A DNA stretch of 64,000 nucleotides, from the NCBI RefSeq assembly GCF_030866785.1, contig NZ_CP133018.1, forward strand, positions 2,108,001-2,172,000, given 5' to 3'. Below, piece by piece: positions 48,996-58,134 of this stretch (positions are counted from its first letter, which is position 1; the number at the start of each line of letters is the position of its first letter). The translations under genes and the position numbers were made by a program. The notes under the pieces were generated by a model. It worked only from the letters and a program-made list of their open reading frames with translations, did not search any database and was not told the origin of the DNA. Source of the DNA: Agromyces protaetiae. GTDB lineage: Bacteria; Actinomycetota; Actinomycetes; Actinomycetales; Microbacteriaceae.

Positions 48996-49996
48996 CAGCG
49001 GCCCCACCTGAGCGCCGGGGTGTGGACCGGTGCGTCCCAGAGCTGGGTCAGCTCGTCGTCGAGCTTCAGGAGGGTGATCGAGATGCCCTGCATCTCGAGC
49101 GAGGTGATGTAGTTGCCGACGAGGGAGCGACTGACCTCGATGCCGAGCTCCCCGAGCCGTTCTGCGGCCCGTCGGTACGCGATGTAGAGCTCGATCTGCG
49201 GCGTGCCGCCCATGCCGTTGACGAAGAGCAGCACGCGGTCGCCCGAGCCGAACGGCAGATCTTCGATCACCGGTGCGAGCATCCGGTCGACGAGTGCGTC
49301 GGCCGGTTCGAGCTTGATGCGCTCCCGCCCGGGCTCACCGTGGATGCCGATACCGATCTCGACCTCGTCGTCGGCGAGCGTGAAGCTCGGCTCGCCGGCG
49401 TGCGGCACGGTGCAGGGCGTGAGCGCGAGTCCCATCGACCGGGCGTTGGCGTTCACGCGCTCGGCGACCGAGGCCACCTGGTCGAGCGTGTCACCGCGTT
49501 CGGCCGCCGCGCCGGCGATCTTCTCGACGAGCACCGTTCCGGCGACCCCTCGGCGTCCCGCGGTGTAGAGCGAATCCTTGACCGCGACGTCGTCGTTCGT
49601 GACCACGGCGCGGACCTCGATGCCGTCGGCGGCGGCCAGGTCGGCCGCGGTCTCGAAATTGAGCACGTCGCCCGTGTAGTTCTTCACGATGTGCAGCACG
49701 CCCGCTCCCCCATCGACGGCCTTGGTGGCCGCCAGGATCGGGTCGGGGGTCGGCGAGGTGAAGACCGCGCCGGGCACGGCGGCGTCGAGCATGCCGTAGC
49801 CGACGTAGCCGGCGTGCAGCGGTTCGTGCCCGCTGCCACCGCCGCTGACGAGCCCGACCTTGCCGCTCACCGGCGCATCCGCCCGCACGACGAAGATGGG
49901 GTCGGTCTCCACTCGGACGAGATCCGCGTGCGCGATGGCGAAGCCGGCAACCGACTCGTCCACCACCCGCTTCGGATCGTTGATGATCTTCTTCAC
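48995..49996 (-). CDS. dhaK: Dihydroxyacetone kinase subunit DhaK
   Basis: A 333-residue substrate-binding subunit that holds dihydroxyacetone covalently as a hemiaminal. It shows the opening [51 protein letters not shown] and the covalent His in [11 protein letters not shown]. First gene of dhaKLM, divergent from glpF. The product dihydroxyacetone phosphate enters glycolysis. GGGATG lies close to the start, so the ribosome site is modest. Confidence 0.95.
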   Translation of the reverse strand: MKKIINDPKRVVDESVAGFAIAHADLVRVETDPIFVVRADAPVSGKVGLVSGGGSGHEPLHAGYVGYGMLDAAVPGAVFTSPTPDPILAATKAVDGGAGVLHIVKNYTGDVLNFETAADLAAADGIEVRAVVTNDDVAVKDSLYTAGRRGVAGTVLVEKIAGAAAERGDTLDQVASVAERVNANARSMGLALTPCTVPHAGEPSFTLADDEVEIGIGIHGEPGRERIKLEPADALVDRMLAPVIEDLPFGSGDRVLLFVNGMGGTPQIELYIAYRRAAERLGELGIEVSRSLVGNYITSLEMQGISITLLKLDDELTQLWDAPVHTPALRWGR

Positions 49997-50192
49997 GGGG
50001 CATCCCTTCGCTCGGCTGGCCGTGGCGGCGCCTCAGTGCGCCGGCCCGGTGCAGCGTCCACCGCCAACCTACGCCCGGGAGACACCTCGAGGTAAGGGGC
50101 AGGGCGTCTCAGATCCTCGCGTTCGGTGCGGATGCGCGTACTCAGGTGAGACGGAGTTGGGCGTGGCTGTTCCCAGCGGATGCCCAGCTGAG

Positions 50193-50221
50193 TATGGTGG
50201 GCGGTATCTCGCTATGGTGGG
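50193..50221 (+). promoter_or_regulatory. Direct repeat TATGGTGGG in the dha-glp divergent region
   Basis: TATGGTGGG occurs at 50193-50201 and 50213-50221, 20 bp apart, that is about two helical turns. It lies in front of glpF and could bind a regulator. Either copy could also contribute a -10 box (TATGGT). Confidence 0.35.
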
Positions 50222-50256
50222 AGACCCCATGGCTCAATGGAGAGGATGGAACCCTC

Positions 50257-51021
50257 GTGGAATTGAACCTCGGCCTCATTTTCCTATCGGAGCTGGTCGG
50301 CACCGCGATGCTGGTGCTGCTCGGCTGCGGCGTGGTCGCCAACGTCGCGCTCATTCGGAACAAAGGGTTCGGCGGCGGGTTCCTGATGGTGAACTTCGGC
50401 TGGGGCCTCGCGGTCTTCGCCGGTGTGATCGTGTCGTACGCGTCCGGGGCGCACATCAACCCGGCCGTGACGCTCGGCCTGGCCGTCAACCTGCTCGGTA
50501 AGGGCGAGACCGAGTTCCAGCCCGGCATCCCGATCGACTTCCTGTCGATCATCACCTACATCGGCGCACAGCTGATCGGTGCGATCATCGGTGCGGTCAT
50601 CGCGTGGCTGGCCTACAAGCAGCACTTCGACGAGGAGCCCGAGCCCGCGAACAAGCTCGGCGTCTTCTCCACCGGCCCTGCCATCCGCTCCTACGGCTGG
50701 AACCTCGTGACCGAGATCATCGGCACCTTCGTGCTGGTGTTCGTCATCCTCGGGTTCAGCTACGGCGGGACGCCCGCCGAGCTCGGCGCACTGCCGGTCG
50801 CCCTCCTGGTGGTCGGTATCGGTGCCTCCCTCGGTGGCCCGACCGGGTACGCCATCAACCCGGCTCGTGACCTCGGCCCACGCATCGCGCACGCCATCCT
50901 CCCGATCAGGGGCAAGGGCGGGAGCGACTGGTCGTACTCATGGGTTCCCATCGTCGGTCCGATCATCGGCGGCCTCATCGCCGGCTGGGCGGCGCTCGTA
51001 CTGCTCCCGGTACTCGGCTGA
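50257..51021 (+). CDS. glpF: MIP-family glycerol facilitator
   Basis: A 254-residue six-helix channel of the aquaglyceroporin type. The two NPA boxes are SGAHINPAVTLGLAV and GYAINPARDLGP. The Asp after the second NPAR is typical of glycerol facilitators rather than water channels. GTG at 50257 is chosen because GGAGAGGAT precedes it. An upstream ATG would add about 37 residues without similarity. It is followed by glpK after a terminator-like hairpin. Confidence 0.93.
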   Translation: MELNLGLIFLSELVGTAMLVLLGCGVVANVALIRNKGFGGGFLMVNFGWGLAVFAGVIVSYASGAHINPAVTLGLAVNLLGKGETEFQPGIPIDFLSIITYIGAQLIGAIIGAVIAWLAYKQHFDEEPEPANKLGVFSTGPAIRSYGWNLVTEIIGTFVLVFVILGFSYGGTPAELGALPVALLVVGIGASLGGPTGYAINPARDLGPRIAHAILPIRGKGGSDWSYSWVPIVGPIIGGLIAGWAALVLLPVLG

Positions 51022-51025
51022 GCGA

Positions 51026-51053
51026 AAGGGCGGGGCTTCACGGCCCCGCCCTT
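51026..51053 (+). terminator. Hairpin between glpF and glpK
   Basis: An 11-bp stem (AAGGGCGGGGC and its complement) with a 6-nt loop, followed by CTTCTTCATT. It could end or attenuate the glpF transcript, so glpK probably has its own promoter too. Confidence 0.7.
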
Positions 51054-51147
51054 CTTCATTCGGCAACGCCCCCGTAGGTTGTTAACAGCACACACCGGCG
51101 CCGAGCCGTTCGTGGACGGCTCGCGTCGGCACGAATGAGAGGAAGTC

Positions 51148-52662
51148 ATGGCCGACTACATCCTGGCGATCGACCAGGGCACCACAAGCTCGCGCGCGAT
51201 CATCTTCGACAAGAAGGGGTCGATCGTCGCGTCCGGTCAACTCGAACACGAGCAGATCTTCCCGAGGGCCGGGTGGGTCGAGCACGATCCGCTCGAGATC
51301 TGGAACAACACCAGGCAGGTGATCGGTGAAGCGCTCGGCAAGGCCGACCTGACCCGCCACGACATCGCCGCGGTGGGCATCACCAACCAGCGCGAGACGG
51401 CCGTCGTGTGGGACAAGAACACCGGCCAGCCCGTCTACAACGCCATCGTCTGGCAGGACACGCGCACCCAGCCGATCGTCGACCGGCTCGCGGCCGACGG
51501 CGGCGTCGAGCGGTTCAAGGACACCGTGGGGCTCCCGCTGGCGACCTACTTCTCCGGCACCAAGATCGTGTGGATCCTCGAGAACGTCGAGGGTGCGCGC
51601 GAGAAGGCCGAGGCCGGTGACCTGCTGTTCGGCACGACCGACAGCTGGGTGCTCTGGAACCTCACCGGCGGCACCGACGGCGGCGTGCACGCGACCGATG
51701 TCACCAATGCCAGCCGCACGCTCTTCATGGATCTCGAGACGCTCGAGTGGCGCGACGACATCCTCGACGTCTTCGGCGTGCCTCGGTCGATGATGCCCGA
51801 CATCAGGTCCTCGTCGGAGGTCTACGGCAACGTGGAGTCCTCGAGCCTGCTGCGTGAGGTGCCGGTCGCCGGCATCCTCGGCGACCAGCAGGCGGCGACC
51901 TTCGGTCAGGCCGCATTCGACCAGGGCGAGTCGAAGAACACCTACGGCACCGGCAACTTCCTCATCTTCAACACCGACACCGAGATCATCCACTCGAAGA
52001 ACGGCCTGCTGACCACGCTCGGCTACAAGCTGGGCGACGCTCCGGCGCACTACGCGCTCGAGGGGTCGATCGCGGTCACGGGCTCGCTCATCCAGTGGCT
52101 GCGCGACAACCTCGGCCTCATCTCGAGTGCGCCCGAGGTCGAGGAGCTCGCCAAGACGGTGGAGGACAACGGCGGCGCGTACTTCGTGCCGGCCTTCTCC
52201 GGGCTCTTCGCGCCCTACTGGCGGCCCGATGCACGCGGCGCGCTGGTCGGCCTCACCCGCTACGTGAACAAGGGCCACATCGCCCGTGCAGCGCTCGAGG
52301 CGACCGCCTTCCAGACCCGGGAGGTCCTCGAAGCCGTGAACGCCGACTCGGGCGTCGATCTCACCGAGCTCAAAGTCGACGGCGGCATGATCGCGAACAA
52401 CACCCTCATGCAGTTCCAGGCCGACATCCTCGGCGTCCCGGTCGTCCGGCCGGTCGTCGCGGAGACCACGGCGCTCGGCGCGGCTTACGCGGCCGGCCTC
52501 GCGGTCGGCTTCTGGTCCGGTCTCGACGAGCTGCGCGCGAACTGGCAGGAGGACCGCCGCTGGGAGCCGCAGATGGACGCCGACGAGCGCGATCGCCAGA
52601 TCCGACTCTGGAAGAAGGCGGTCACGAAGACCTTCGACTGGGTCGACGAGGACGTCAGCTGA
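51148..52662 (+). CDS. glpK: Glycerol kinase
   Basis: A 504-residue FGGY kinase making glycerol 3-phosphate from glycerol and ATP. It starts with [16 protein letters not shown] (ATP phosphate loop), has [32 protein letters not shown] and the C-terminal signature [29 protein letters not shown] stands three bases before the ATG. Together with glpF and dhaKLM it forms a two-route glycerol/triose assimilation module. A 40-bp palindrome follows it. Confidence 0.96.
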   Translation: MADYILAIDQGTTSSRAIIFDKKGSIVASGQLEHEQIFPRAGWVEHDPLEIWNNTRQVIGEALGKADLTRHDIAAVGITNQRETAVVWDKNTGQPVYNAIVWQDTRTQPIVDRLAADGGVERFKDTVGLPLATYFSGTKIVWILENVEGAREKAEAGDLLFGTTDSWVLWNLTGGTDGGVHATDVTNASRTLFMDLETLEWRDDILDVFGVPRSMMPDIRSSSEVYGNVESSSLLREVPVAGILGDQQAATFGQAAFDQGESKNTYGTGNFLIFNTDTEIIHSKNGLLTTLGYKLGDAPAHYALEGSIAVTGSLIQWLRDNLGLISSAPEVEELAKTVEDNGGAYFVPAFSGLFAPYWRPDARGALVGLTRYVNKGHIARAALEATAFQTREVLEAVNADSGVDLTELKVDGGMIANNTLMQFQADILGVPVVRPVVAETTALGAAYAAGLAVGFWSGLDELRANWQEDRRWEPQMDADERDRQIRLWKKAVTKTFDWVDEDVS

Positions 52663-52680
52663 CCTGGTCGAGCTGAGATC

Positions 52681-52720
52681 AGCGGATGCCTCGTGCCGAG
52701 CTCGGCACGAGGCATCCGCT
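52681..52720. terminator. Perfect 40-bp palindrome between glpK and trpD
   Basis: Twenty bases beginning AGCGGATGCCTCGTG and their exact complement, with no spacer. It contains two copies of the recurrent 10-mer GAGGCATCCG/CGGATGCCTC. It lies between convergent genes and should stop transcription from both sides. Confidence 0.85.
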
Positions 52721-52722
52721 CG

Positions 52723-53778
52723 TCACGCGGCCTGTGTGGCCGCGACCCACTCGTCGAGCTTGCGGGCCGCGGCGCCCGAGTCGATGGCCTGCGCGGCGAC
52801 CGCGAGCTGATCGCGGAAGCGCTCGAGGATGGTCCGCTGGAACTGCGAGGGGTCCTTCGCGAGATCGAACGCGACCAGGCCGGCGGCGGCATTCAGCAGG
52901 ACGATGTCGCGGACCGGGCCCTCGCCGCCCGCGAGGACCTCGTGCACGATCGCCGCGTTGTGCGCGGCATCGCCGCCCTGCAGGTCTTCGATCGACGCGC
53001 GGCGGATGCCGAGGTCGCGCGGGTCGAGATCGTGCTCCTTGACCGTGCCTCCTGACACCTCCCAGATGTGGCTGTGCCCGGTCGTGGTCAACTCGTCGAG
53101 GCCGTCGTCGCCGCGGAAGACGAGAGCCGTCGCCCCGCGCGTCTGGAACACGCCCACCATCAGCGGGACGCGGTCGAGGTGCGCGACGCCGACCGCCGAG
53201 GCTTCGGGCCGAGCGGGATTGCACAGCGGACCGAGGAAGTTGAAGACCGTCGGCACGCCGAGCTCGGCGCGCACCGGGCCGGCGTTCGCGAAGCCGGGGT
53301 GGAATGCCGCCGCGAAGGCGAAGCTGATGCCCGTTCGTTCGAACACCTCGGCGACACGCTCGGGCGAGAGCGTGAGGTCGACGCCGAGCGCACGCAGGAC
53401 GTCCGATGAACCCGACGACGAGCTCGCCGCCTTGTTGCCGTGCTTCAGCACGGGGACTCCGGTCGCGGCGGCGACCACGGACGCCATCGTCGACACGTTC
53501 ACCGTGCCGAACCGGTCGCCGCCGGTGCCGACGATGTCGAGCGCCATGGCGTCGACCGCGAGCGGCAGGGCGTGGTCGAGGATCGCGTCGCGGAAGCCGA
53601 CGATCTCGTCGACGGTCTCGCCCTTGAGCCTCAGGGCGACGAGGAATCCGGCGAGCTGGGCCGGCGTCGCCCGCCCGGTCATGACCTGCTCCATGCTCCA
53701 CGCGGCGTCCGACACGCTGAGGTCCTCGCCGCTCATCAGCGACGTCAGAATGGCGGGCCAGGTGGGGTGCGAGCTCAT
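52723..53778 (-). CDS. trpD: Anthranilate phosphoribosyltransferase
   Basis: A 351-residue enzyme of tryptophan synthesis that joins anthranilate to phosphoribosyl pyrophosphate. Motifs in order: DIVGTGGDRFGTVNVSTMASVV (pyrophosphate loop), KHGNKAASSSSGSSDVL, FAFAAAFHPGFANAGPVR and VFNFLGPLCNPARPE. The start at 53778 follows TAGGAT by 7 nt. It stands outside a trp operon and next to ctaE, an arrangement shared with mycobacteria. Confidence 0.96.
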   Translation of the reverse strand: MSSHPTWPAILTSLMSGEDLSVSDAAWSMEQVMTGRATPAQLAGFLVALRLKGETVDEIVGFRDAILDHALPLAVDAMALDIVGTGGDRFGTVNVSTMASVVAAATGVPVLKHGNKAASSSSGSSDVLRALGVDLTLSPERVAEVFERTGISFAFAAAFHPGFANAGPVRAELGVPTVFNFLGPLCNPARPEASAVGVAHLDRVPLMVGVFQTRGATALVFRGDDGLDELTTTGHSHIWEVSGGTVKEHDLDPRDLGIRRASIEDLQGGDAAHNAAIVHEVLAGGEGPVRDIVLLNAAAGLVAFDLAKDPSQFQRTILERFRDQLAVAAQAIDSGAAARKLDEWVAATQAA

Positions 53779-53785
53779 GCGAATG

Positions 53786-53791
53786 ATCCTA
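53786..53791 (-). promoter_or_regulatory. -10 box of trpD
   Basis: TAGGAT on the minus strand, 7 nt before the trpD ATG. Confidence 0.5.
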
Positions 53792-53905
53792 TCCGCCGTA
53801 TTCACGGTGGATTCCCGGCCCCGCCACAGGCCGCTCGCGGCTCGTCCTCGGCGTCGCGACCGACACGGGATCGGCCGATGACGAAAACTCACCCGCCGAA
53901 TCGGC

Positions 53906-53911
53906 CATAAT
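53906..53911 (+). promoter_or_regulatory. -10 box of ctaE-qcrCAB operon
   Basis: CATAAT is followed by 8 nt and the GTG at 53920. This argues for that codon rather than the ATG six bases earlier. Confidence 0.45.
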
Positions 53912-53919
53912 GGATGATT

Positions 53920-54555
53920 GTGACGAGCACCTCATTGACTTCTCAGGCCAGCGCGCCGCTGATCAAGCGTCCGAATACCGTCGCCGTCGGCACGATCGTC
54001 TGGCTGGGCAGCGAGGTCATGTTCTTCGCGGGCCTCTTCGCGATCTACTTCACGCTGCGGGCCACCTCGCCCGAGCTGTGGGACTTCGAGGCGGGCCGGT
54101 TGAACTTCCCGTTCGCACTCGGGAACACGCTCATCCTGGTGGCATCCAGCTTCACCTGCCAGTTCGGCGTGTTCGCCGCTGAGCGGATGCAGCCGTACAT
54201 GACCGGCAAGTGGTACCAGGTCGGCAAGTGGGGCATGGTCGAGTGGTTCTTCCTCACCTTCGCCATGGGCTCGGTCTTCGTCGCCGGCCAGATCTGGGAG
54301 TACGCCCAGCTCGTCCACGAGGGCATCGCGATCGACTCGAACGCATACGGCTCGGCCTTCTACCTCACGACGGGCTTCCACGGTCTGCACGTGACCGGTG
54401 GTCTGATCGCCTTCCTCCTCGTCATCGGCCGTGTCTTCGCCGTCAAGCGCTTCGGACACCGTGAGGCCACGAGTGCGATCGTCGTGTCGTACTACTGGCA
54501 CTTCGTCGATGTCGTCTGGATCGGCCTCTTCCTCGTCATCTACGTCCTCAGATAG
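53920..54555 (+). CDS. ctaE: Cytochrome c oxidase subunit III
   Basis: A 211-residue membrane subunit of the aa3-type terminal oxidase with five hydrophobic helices, as in actinobacterial CtaE. The signature [21 protein letters not shown] opens the first helix, and [21 protein letters not shown] closes the protein. First gene of ctaE-qcrC-qcrA-qcrB. GTG at 53920 matches a leaderless transcript; ATG at 53914 would add two residues. Confidence 0.95.
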   Translation: MTSTSLTSQASAPLIKRPNTVAVGTIVWLGSEVMFFAGLFAIYFTLRATSPELWDFEAGRLNFPFALGNTLILVASSFTCQFGVFAAERMQPYMTGKWYQVGKWGMVEWFFLTFAMGSVFVAGQIWEYAQLVHEGIAIDSNAYGSAFYLTTGFHGLHVTGGLIAFLLVIGRVFAVKRFGHREATSAIVVSYYWHFVDVVWIGLFLVIYVLR

Positions 54556-54603
54556 TCGCGTCAGGAGCTTTCCCCCAGCATGCCCGTGAACAGGAAGAGA
54601 CCC

Positions 54604-55395
54604 ATGAACCGCCAGAAGCGCACCGGACGCCGGCATCCGCTCGCCACCGTCGCCCTGCTCGCGCTCGGACTCGTCTTCACCGGCGGTGCCTACGCGGCGC
54701 TCAGCTCGGGCACCGTCGCGCAGGCCGAAGCCGATCCGACGTCCCAGCAGACGATCGAAGAAGGCAAGAAGCTCTTCCAGGCGAACTGCGCCACCTGCCA
54801 CGGTCTCGACGCCGAAGGCACGGCCACCGGACCAAGCCTCATCGGCGTCGGCGCCGCGGCGGTCGACTTCCAGGTCGGCACGGGTCGCATGCCCATGCAG
54901 ATGCAGGGCCCGCAGGCACTCCAGAAGCCGGTGCAGTTCACCGACACGCAGGTCAAGCAGCTCGCGTACTACGTCGCGTCGCTCGGCCCCGGCCCCGACA
55001 TCCCCGCCGACCACCTCGTCAACGGCGGCGGCGACGCCGCGAACGGCGCGGAGCTGTTCCGCATCAACTGCGCGATGTGCCACAACGTGGCCGGTGCGGG
55101 TGGTGCGCTCACCGAGGGCAAGTTCGCTCCTGGACTTTCGGATGTCTCGGGCGTCCACATCTACGAGGCCATGGTCACGGGCCCGCAGAACATGCCGGTG
55201 TTCAACGATCTGAACATCTCCCCTGAGGACAAGCGCGACGTCATCACGTACCTCAAGTATGTGCAAGACAACCGTTCGCCCGGCGGCTTCGAGCTCGGCT
55301 CGCTCGGCCCCGTCGCGGAGGGCCTCTTCATCTGGATCTTCGGCCTCGGCGCGATCGTGGCCATCACCGTGTGGATCACGGCGAAGTCCAACTAG
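54604..55395 (+). CDS. qcrC: Cytochrome bc1 complex diheme cytochrome c subunit
   Basis: A 263-residue membrane-anchored diheme cytochrome c. After an N-terminal membrane segment (PLATVALLALGLVFTGGAYA) come two heme sites, CATCH and CAMCH, each with a later Met ligand candidate. A C-terminal helix (GLFIWIFGLGAIVAITVWI) anchors the other end. In actinobacteria it replaces soluble cytochrome c and wires bc1 directly to aa3 oxidase. The start at 54604 is preferred because GGAAGAG precedes it; an ATG 24 bases earlier is possible. Confidence 0.95.
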   Translation: MNRQKRTGRRHPLATVALLALGLVFTGGAYAALSSGTVAQAEADPTSQQTIEEGKKLFQANCATCHGLDAEGTATGPSLIGVGAAAVDFQVGTGRMPMQMQGPQALQKPVQFTDTQVKQLAYYVASLGPGPDIPADHLVNGGGDAANGAELFRINCAMCHNVAGAGGALTEGKFAPGLSDVSGVHIYEAMVTGPQNMPVFNDLNISPEDKRDVITYLKYVQDNRSPGGFELGSLGPVAEGLFIWIFGLGAIVAITVWITAKSN

Positions 55396-55432
55396 CGCAC
55401 CCGGCATCGAAGTAGTTTCACGAAGGAGAACC

Positions 55433-56506
55433 ATGGCCCACGACGACACCAGCGGCACGGACCTCGTCGCCGCGGACTCGTCACACGCGGCACACCCCAC
55501 CGCGTCGCCGGGTACCGCTGTCATCGCCACGGATGCGTTCGAGAACCCCGGGTTCCCGCCGCACCGCCCGCGCGTCACCGACGAGGACCCGAAGCGTGAG
55601 AAGCGCGCCCAGCGCACGGTCTACACGCTCTTCTACCTGTCGATCCTCGGCAGCGTCTGGGCCATCGCCGCGTACATGCTCTTCCCCATGGAGTCCAACG
55701 ACGTCGGCGCGGTCCGCCTGAACAACATGTTCTTCGGCCTCGGCGCGACACTCGCGCTGCTCGGCATCGGCTTCGGAGTGGTGCACTGGGGCAAGGCGGT
55801 CATGACCGACGTCGAGCTCGTCGACGAACGGCACCCGATCGGCGGCTCGGCCGAGACCCAGGCCGCGGCGGTCAAGGTGTTCCAGGACGCCGACCGCGAG
55901 TCCGGGTTCTCCCGCCGCGCCGTCATCCGCAACAGCCTCATCGGCGCGCTCATCGCGTTCCCGCTGCCCGCGGTCGTGCTCTTCCGCGGCTTCGCACCAC
56001 AAGACGAGCTCCCCGTCGAGCTGCTCAGCCACACCATGTGGCAGAAGGGCACGCGTCTCGCGCTCGATCCGTCGGGCGCGCCCATCAAGGCGTCCGACGT
56101 CACGATCGGCAGCGCGTTCCACGTGATCCCCGAGGGTCTCCAGGACATGGGTCACGGCCGGCTCGAAGAGAAGGCCAAGGCGGCCGTGCTGCTCATGCGC
56201 CTCAACCCGGCCGAGCTCAACGAGCTGCCCGAACGCGCCGACTGGTCGTACGACGGCATCGTCGCGTACTCGAAGATCTGCACCCACGTCGGCTGCCCCG
56301 TGGCGCTGTACGAGCAGCACACGCACCACCTGCTCTGCCCGTGCCACCAGTCGCAGTTCGACGTGGCGAACCACTGCGAGGTCATCTTCGGCCCGGCTGC
56401 GCGGCCGCTTCCGCAGCTGCCGATCGCCGTCGACGACGAGGGCTACCTCGTCGCGCAGAGCGACTTCACCGAACCCGTCGGCCCGAGCTTCTGGGAGCGC
56501 AGTTGA
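55433..56506 (+). CDS. qcrA: Cytochrome bc1 complex Rieske iron-sulfur subunit
   Basis: A 357-residue Rieske protein with the actinobacterial N-terminal extension: an approx. 60-residue cytoplasmic tail and three membrane segments (LFYLSILGSVWAIAAYML, NNMFFGLGATLALLGIGFGVV, RNSLIGALIAFPLPAVVLF). The 2Fe-2S ligands are in CTHVGCP and CPCHQSQFD. GAAGGAG stands six bases before the ATG. Its TGA overlaps the TTG start of qcrB. Confidence 0.96.
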   Translation: MAHDDTSGTDLVAADSSHAAHPTASPGTAVIATDAFENPGFPPHRPRVTDEDPKREKRAQRTVYTLFYLSILGSVWAIAAYMLFPMESNDVGAVRLNNMFFGLGATLALLGIGFGVVHWGKAVMTDVELVDERHPIGGSAETQAAAVKVFQDADRESGFSRRAVIRNSLIGALIAFPLPAVVLFRGFAPQDELPVELLSHTMWQKGTRLALDPSGAPIKASDVTIGSAFHVIPEGLQDMGHGRLEEKAKAAVLLMRLNPAELNELPERADWSYDGIVAYSKICTHVGCPVALYEQHTHHLLCPCHQSQFDVANHCEVIFGPAARPLPQLPIAVDDEGYLVAQSDFTEPVGPSFWERS

Positions 56507-58134
56507 GCACCGCAACCACCAACACGCCGCAGAAGCGGTCGTTCACGGCGTCAGCATCCGTCTACGTCAATGAACGCACCAGCATCGCGGGCTTCGTCAA
56601 GGAGCTCGGCCGCAAGGCCTTCCCCGACCACTGGTCGTTCCTGCTCGGCGAGGTCGCCCTCTTCAGCTTCATCGTCATCCTCATCTCGGGCACGTTCCTG
56701 ACGTTCTTCTTCCAGGCGTCCATGGCCGAGGTGCACTACGAGGGCTCCTACGTGCCGCTGAAGGGCGTGGCGATGTCGGTCGCCATGTCCTCGACGCTCG
56801 ACATCTCGTTCGACATCCGCGGCGGGCTCTTCGTCCGCCAGATGCACCACTGGGCGGCGCTGCTGTTCGTGGCCGCCATCGGCCTGCACATGCTCCGCAT
56901 CTTCTTCACCGGTGCGTTCCGCAAGCCGCGCGAGCTCAACTGGGTGATCGGCTTCGTGCTCTTCATCCTCGCGATGGCCGAGGGCTTCACGGGGTACTCG
57001 CTCCCCGACGACCTGCTCTCGGGCAACGGCCTCCGCATCATCGACGGCATGATCAAGGGCATCCCGTTGATCGGCACCTGGACGTCGTTCCTGCTCTTCG
57101 GCGACGAGTTCCCGGGCACCGCGATCGTCGGCCGCTTGTACACGCTGCATATCCTGTTGCTGCCACTGATCATCCTGGCGCTGATCGCACTGCATCTGGT
57201 GTTCGTCGTCGTGCACAAGCACACGCAGTACGCGGGCCCCGGCAAGTCGGCGCAGAACGCGGTCGGCCCGCCCATCCTCCCGGTGTACGCGGCCAAGGCC
57301 GGTGGCTTCTTCTTCATCATCTTCGGGGTGATCGCGCTCATCTCGTCGCTGTTCACGATCAACCCGATCTGGAACTACGGCCCGTACGATCCATCCCCCG
57401 TGTCCGCCGGCACCCAGCCCGACTGGTACATCGGCTTCGCCGACGGTGCGCTGCGTCTCGTCCCGCCGCACTGGGAGTTCGTCTGGCTCGACCGCACCTG
57501 GTCGTTCAACATCATCGTGCCGCTCGTCGTGCTCGGCGGGTTCATCGTCACGGTGCTGATCTACCCGTTCATCGAGGCGTGGATCACGGGCGACAAGCGC
57601 GAGCACCACATCGCCGACCGTCCCCGCAACGCCCCGACGCGGACCGCGATCGGCGCGGCCGGCGTCACGTTCTACGCCGTGCTCTGGGCGGCCGCGAGCT
57701 CGGACCTCATCGCGACACACTTCATGTTGACGATGGAGGGCGTGATCCATGCCCTGCAAGCCGCGCTCATCCTCGGGCCGTTCATCGCCTACTTCATCAC
57801 CAAGCGCGTCTGCATCGCGCTGCAGAAGAAGGACCGCGAGATCGTGCTGCACGGCTACGAGTCCGGCCGCATCGTGAAACTGCCGGGCGGCGAGTTCATC
57901 GAGGTGCACCAGCCGCTCGACGAGTACGATCGCTGGCGACTCGTGAGCTACGAGAGCTACGCGCCGCTCATGATCCGCCCGAACGCACGCGGCAAGATCA
58001 CGCCCGGCCAGCACGTGCGCGCGGCGATCTCGCGCTGGTTCTTCGAGGACCGCATCGCGCCCGTCTCGCGTGGCGAGCTCGAGGCGTCGCACCACGACAG
58101 CCACCACGGCGAGGTCGAGGGCACGAAGCACTGA
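56503..58134 (+). CDS. qcrB: Cytochrome bc1 complex cytochrome b subunit
   Basis: A 543-residue cytochrome b with eight or more membrane helices. The heme ligands are visible as His pairs in RQMHHWAALLFVAAIGLHMLRIF and YTLHILLLPLIILALIALHLVF. The quinone-site motif DPSPVSAGTQPDWY (PEWY replaced by PDWY, as in actinobacteria) follows. An approx. 120-residue soluble C-terminal extension is present. It starts at TTG overlapping the qcrA stop (TTGA). The final residues are His-rich (EASHHDSHHGEVEGTKH). Confidence 0.95.
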   Translation: MSTATTNTPQKRSFTASASVYVNERTSIAGFVKELGRKAFPDHWSFLLGEVALFSFIVILISGTFLTFFFQASMAEVHYEGSYVPLKGVAMSVAMSSTLDISFDIRGGLFVRQMHHWAALLFVAAIGLHMLRIFFTGAFRKPRELNWVIGFVLFILAMAEGFTGYSLPDDLLSGNGLRIIDGMIKGIPLIGTWTSFLLFGDEFPGTAIVGRLYTLHILLLPLIILALIALHLVFVVVHKHTQYAGPGKSAQNAVGPPILPVYAAKAGGFFFIIFGVIALISSLFTINPIWNYGPYDPSPVSAGTQPDWYIGFADGALRLVPPHWEFVWLDRTWSFNIIVPLVVLGGFIVTVLIYPFIEAWITGDKREHHIADRPRNAPTRTAIGAAGVTFYAVLWAAASSDLIATHFMLTMEGVIHALQAALILGPFIAYFITKRVCIALQKKDREIVLHGYESGRIVKLPGGEFIEVHQPLDEYDRWRLVSYESYAPLMIRPNARGKITPGQHVRAAISRWFFEDRIAPVSRGELEASHHDSHHGEVEGTKH

